Shown piece by piece: positions 61,499-64,000 of a stretch of DNA of 64,000 bases. Each line of letters starts with the position of its first letter. Position 1 is the stretch's first letter. The notes below the pieces were generated by a model. That model had not been told where the DNA came from. It saw nothing but the letters and a program-made list of their open reading frames with translations, and searched no databases. Position numbers and translations under genes: made by a program. Source of the stretch: Kitasatospora sp. MAA4 (lineage in GTDB: Bacteria; Actinomycetota; Actinomycetes; Streptomycetales; Streptomycetaceae); assembly GCF_029893355.1 (NCBI RefSeq), contig NZ_JARZAI010000004.1, forward strand, positions 248,001 to 312,000. Direction: 5' to 3'.

Positions 61499-62744
61499 GC
61501 ACGCACCGCGACGCCGGGTGGTCATCACCGGCAGCGGGGTCATATCGCCGATCGGCCTGAGCACTGCGGCATTCTGGGACTCGCTGCTGGCCGGCCGCAG
61601 CGGCATCCGCCGGATCGAGTCCTTCGACGTCTCCGACCTGCCCACCCAGATCGCGGCCCAGGTCAGGGACTTCGACCCGGAGCAGTACATGCCGCGCAAG
61701 GTGTGGCGGCGGATCGACCCGTTCGCGCGGTACGCCCTCGCCGCGGCGGTCGAGGCGGTCGAGGCGGCGAAGATCGAGTTCGACGAGGAGCTGGCCCCAC
61801 GGGTCGGTGTGCAGATCGGCTCCGGCTACGGCCCCAGCACGGTGCAGTCGCAGGTCACCCTGGGGCTGCTGGAGCACGGACCGCGCCGCGTCGGCCCGTT
61901 CACCTCGGCCGCGTCGGCGATCGACAGTGCGGCCGGCGAGATAGCGCTCCGGTTCGGCGCCAAGGGTCCGTCCGGAGCGATCAGCACCGCGTGCGCGAGC
62001 GGCACCTCGGCGATCGGCGAGGCCATGCGGTGGATCCAGTACGGCGCCTGCGACGTGGTGCTCGCCGGTGGAGCCGACGACTCGGTGACCCGCTCGGACA
62101 TCGCCTCGGCCTGCTCGGCGCGCGCGCTGTCCCGCCGCAACGACGACCCCGAGAACGCCTGCCGGCCGTTCGACAAGGAGCGGGACGGCTTCATCATGGC
62201 GTCCGGCGCGGGAGTGCTGGTCCTGGAAGAGGCGGAGCGGGCGATGCGGCGCGGCGCACCGATCCTCGCCGAGCTGGTCGGATACGGCGCGAGCACCGAC
62301 GCGTACCACCCGACCGCGCCGCACCCGGAGGGCGCCGGTGCCCAGCAGGCGCTGCGCGCCGCTCTCGCCGACGCCCGGATCGACCCGTCCGAGGTGGACT
62401 ACATCAACGCGCACGGCACCAGCACCACACTCAACGACCGCATCGAGACCCTGGCCATCCGCAAGGTCTTCGGCGACCACGCGACCCGGGTGCCGATCAG
62501 CTCCACCAAGTCGATGACCGGTCACATGATCGGGGCGGCCGGCGCGGTCGAGGCCATCGCGGCCGTTCACGCCATCCGCGACGGTGTGGTGCCGCCGACC
62601 GTCAACTGCTTCGACCCGGAGGACACCGAGCTCAACTACGTGCCGCACACGGCGCAGCAGCACAAGGTCGAGATCGCGATGAGCAACTCCTTCGGCTTCG
62701 CCGGCCACAACGCCGTCGCCATCGTCCGGGCCTGGAAGCCGTAA
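61488..62744 (+). CDS. fabF: 3-oxoacyl-ACP synthase II
   Basis: Condensing enzyme of 418 residues, ATG 61488 within the end of the ThDP gene (11-base overlap). It opens RRRVVITGSGVISPIGLSTA. The catalytic triad is complete: STACASGTSAIGEAM with Cys169, INAHGTSTTLNDRIE and STKSMTGHMIGAAGAVEAI. It extends acyl-ACP by malonyl-ACP. Being a single ketosynthase, without a chain-length-factor partner, it is a FabF rather than a type II aromatic PKS. The adjacent free ACP is its natural partner. It may build the cluster's acyl chain or serve as an inhibitor-insensitive FabF. Confidence 0.95.
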   Translation: MRAEHAPRRRVVITGSGVISPIGLSTAAFWDSLLAGRSGIRRIESFDVSDLPTQIAAQVRDFDPEQYMPRKVWRRIDPFARYALAAAVEAVEAAKIEFDEELAPRVGVQIGSGYGPSTVQSQVTLGLLEHGPRRVGPFTSAASAIDSAAGEIALRFGAKGPSGAISTACASGTSAIGEAMRWIQYGACDVVLAGGADDSVTRSDIASACSARALSRRNDDPENACRPFDKERDGFIMASGAGVLVLEEAERAMRRGAPILAELVGYGASTDAYHPTAPHPEGAGAQQALRAALADARIDPSEVDYINAHGTSTTLNDRIETLAIRKVFGDHATRVPISSTKSMTGHMIGAAGAVEAIAAVHAIRDGVVPPTVNCFDPEDTELNYVPHTAQQHKVEIAMSNSFGFAGHNAVAIVRAWKP

Positions 62745-62818
62745 CCCGGTCCGGGCCCTCCACTCCAACAGCTACCGCCACTCCACCGCAAACGGATGCA
62801 CAGACGAAAGGCAGAACA

Positions 62819-63067
62819 ATGACCACCGAAGAGATCCACGAGGGCCTGGCCGCCATCCTCCAGGAGGTCGCCGGCAACGATCCGGCGGAGATTCAGCTGG
62901 ACAAGTCCTTTGCCAACGACCTGGACGTCGACTCGCTGCTGCTGGTCGAGGTCGTCGTCGCCGCCGAGGAGAGATTCGGCGTCAGCATCTCCGAGGACGA
63001 CCTGAAGGAAGGCAGCACGGTCGGCGACCTCGTCCGGAGCATCCAGGGCGTTCTCGCCGCGGTGTGA
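62819..63067 (+). CDS. Acyl carrier protein
   Basis: Carrier protein of 82 residues: LAAILQEVAGNDPAEIQLDK then FANDLDVDSLLLVEVVVAAE, with the phosphopantetheine Ser in DVDSLLLVEVV, and a Glu/Asp-rich helix II and III typical of FAS-type ACPs. It is 74 bases after fabF. The cluster thus has its own ACP besides the one inside the synthase. A phosphopantetheinyl transferase is not seen in the window. A hairpin follows at 63074. Confidence 0.95.
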   Translation: MTTEEIHEGLAAILQEVAGNDPAEIQLDKSFANDLDVDSLLLVEVVVAAEERFGVSISEDDLKEGSTVGDLVRSIQGVLAAV

Positions 63068-63073
63068 CCACGA

Positions 63074-63117
63074 CGGTCGGGGGTGCAGCGGCCAACCGGC
63101 CGCGGTGCCCCCGACCG
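63074..63117 (+). terminator. Hairpin after the ACP gene
   Basis: CGGTCGGGGG (63074-63083) with CCCCCGACCG, and an inner stem GCGGCC/GGCCGC around an AACC loop, separated by a small internal loop. It begins seven bases after the ACP stop and may terminate the operon or reduce readthrough into the N-oxygenase gene. Confidence 0.65.
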
Positions 63118-63169
63118 CTTCAGAGGCCCTCATGCCCGTCCTACGCGACAGCCGTAAGGAAGCCCGGTA

Positions 63170-64000
63170 GTGAACGCAGCAGCGCACAACCCCTTCGCGC
63201 CCGCCTCGGACGAGGTCGCGCGCTCCTATCACGGATATCTCGACGACCGTCTCGTCAAGCTGTCGCCGGAGGTGTCGCCGGCGGACCCGCAGGCGGTGCT
63301 CGCGCACGAGTCGTTCCGGGACATGGTGATGGGCGACCCCTATCCCTGCGTGGTCGGCAGAGGACTACTGCGCCGAGGTGACTACCGGTTCGGCTGCTAC
63401 CCCGCGCTGGGTACGGTGGAAAGCGCCCGCGCGGTGGCCGCCGACCTGTGGCAGTTCGTCCAGGACTTCCCGATCCGGCAGGAGAACCTCGCCTCCTTCG
63501 TGGCCAGTTACGACGGGCCGGCCTGTGCGACCGAGGAGCAGTTCGAGGAAGTCCTGTGGCGACAACTCCAGTTGCTGCACGACCTCGACCGCGAGCACCA
63601 CGGCTGGAGCCCGATCGTCGGCTCCGATCCCAACACCAAGGGCTTCTCCTTCAGCTTCGCCGGGCGGCCCTTCTTCATCGTCGGAATGCATCCGGCCTCG
63701 TCCCGGATCGCGCGGCGGCCGGGACGGCCGACCATGGTGTTCAACGCGCACGAGCAGTTCGACCTGCTGCGCGAGTCCGGACTGATGTCGCGGATCACCC
63801 AGACCATCCGGACCCGGGACCACAAGCTGCAGGGGACGGTGAACCCGGCTCTGGTCCTCTTCGACGGGGACCACCCGGAAACCGTGATGTACTCCGGCCG
63901 GGTCCCCGACGAGGGCTGGAAATGCCCGGTGCACATAGCTGCCCGGCCTGCGGCGGCCCCAGCCGTGACACAGCCGGCGGACGTGCCGGACTTGCCGGAC
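63170..64000 (+). CDS. YqcI/YcgG-family protein, putative haem-dependent N-oxygenase (3' end outside window)
   Basis: Reading frame from GTG 63170 to the last base (277 codons, no stop). Matches the YqcI/YcgG family along its length: FEEVLWRQLQLLHDLDREH, GFSFSFAGRPFFIVGMHPAS, RRPGRPTMVFNAHEQFDLL, TIRTRDHKLQGTVNPAL and MYSGRVPDEGWKCPVH, the last being the family's QYSGR...W.CPF block. Members such as GntA (guanitoxin) and RohS (azomycin) are reported as haem-dependent N-oxygenases of amino acids. The tail after CPVH is Ala/Pro-rich. It most likely oxidises an amine nitrogen on the cluster's product or on the amino acid donated to the AONS domain; the substrate is inferred. Confidence 0.82.
   Translation, partial: MNAAAHNPFAPASDEVARSYHGYLDDRLVKLSPEVSPADPQAVLAHESFRDMVMGDPYPCVVGRGLLRRGDYRFGCYPALGTVESARAVAADLWQFVQDFPIRQENLASFVASYDGPACATEEQFEEVLWRQLQLLHDLDREHHGWSPIVGSDPNTKGFSFSFAGRPFFIVGMHPASSRIARRPGRPTMVFNAHEQFDLLRESGLMSRITQTIRTRDHKLQGTVNPALVLFDGDHPETVMYSGRVPDEGWKCPVHIAARPAAAPAVTQPADVPDLPD

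Noticed and set aside
61488..63067. Minimal type II aromatic polyketide synthase
   Set aside because: There is one ketosynthase with a full active site and no chain-length-factor partner or cyclases. FabF plus ACP is the better call.
1..64000. CRISPR arrays, tRNA or rRNA genes, insertion sequences
   Set aside because: No regularly spaced direct repeats of 25-40 bases, no CCA-ended cloverleaf pattern, no transposase frames or terminal inverted repeats were seen on reading through.

Overview
The window is GC-rich actinobacterial DNA. Codon use, GTG starts with GGAGG-type ribosome sites, mycothiol-type and F420-type enzymes, DUF5753/DUF6879 gene pairs, WXG100/RHS genes and probable DasR and iron boxes all point to Streptomycetaceae (Streptomyces, Kitasatospora or a close relative). 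The genus is inferred, not proven. No rRNA, tRNA, CRISPR array, insertion sequence or phage module was seen.

Layout. 0-3 kb: an iron(III) ABC uptake operon on the minus strand behind a DmdR/IdeR-type iron box. 3-17.6 kb: ordinary accessory genes (PPOX protein, MFS pump with its ArsR-type repressor, MBL hydrolase, F420-type LLM oxidoreductase, amidohydrolase, secreted M15-like protein, GNAT, GH16-like protein, MarR, DJ-1 and LysR, zinc-type CDF exporter with its ArsR sensor), with a patch of gene decay at 7.1-7.8 kb. 17.6-23.1 kb: an RHS/YD-repeat polymorphic toxin locus. 23.3-28 kb: a secreted protein behind DasR-like boxes, CopC-CopD, and a LysR/TDT transporter pair. 28-30.3 kb: an EF-G paralogue with an upstream leader peptide and hairpins. 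30.4-33.8 kb: a trypsin-like protease/TRYPCO2 operon. 33.9-41 kb: PIG-L deacetylase, MFS, duplicated secreted proteins and a small NuoF-like/cytochrome-b redox pair. 41-45.8 kb: an ABC exporter, a wrecked RiPP-type methyltransferase beside a small Gly/Lys-rich peptide gene, and an XRE-DUF5753/DUF6879 pair.

45.9 kb to the window end is the most interesting part and looks like a biosynthetic gene cluster. It holds fabG and fabI paralogues, an XRE-TPR regulator, a one-module polyketide synthase ending in an alpha-oxoamine synthase (KS-AT-ACP-AONS), an MMPL exporter, an adenylate ligase fused to an aldehyde dehydrogenase, a ThDP enzyme lacking the usual catalytic glutamate, FabF, a free ACP, and a YqcI/YcgG-type (putatively haem-dependent) N-oxygenase that runs off the window. 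Inferred logic: a fatty-acid-like chain is built by the Fab enzymes and ACP, extended by the PKS, released by decarboxylative condensation with an amino acid to give an alpha-aminoketone lipid, further tailored by the ligase-ALDH and ThDP proteins and by N-oxygenation, and exported by MMPL. I do not recognise this gene set as a known pathway.
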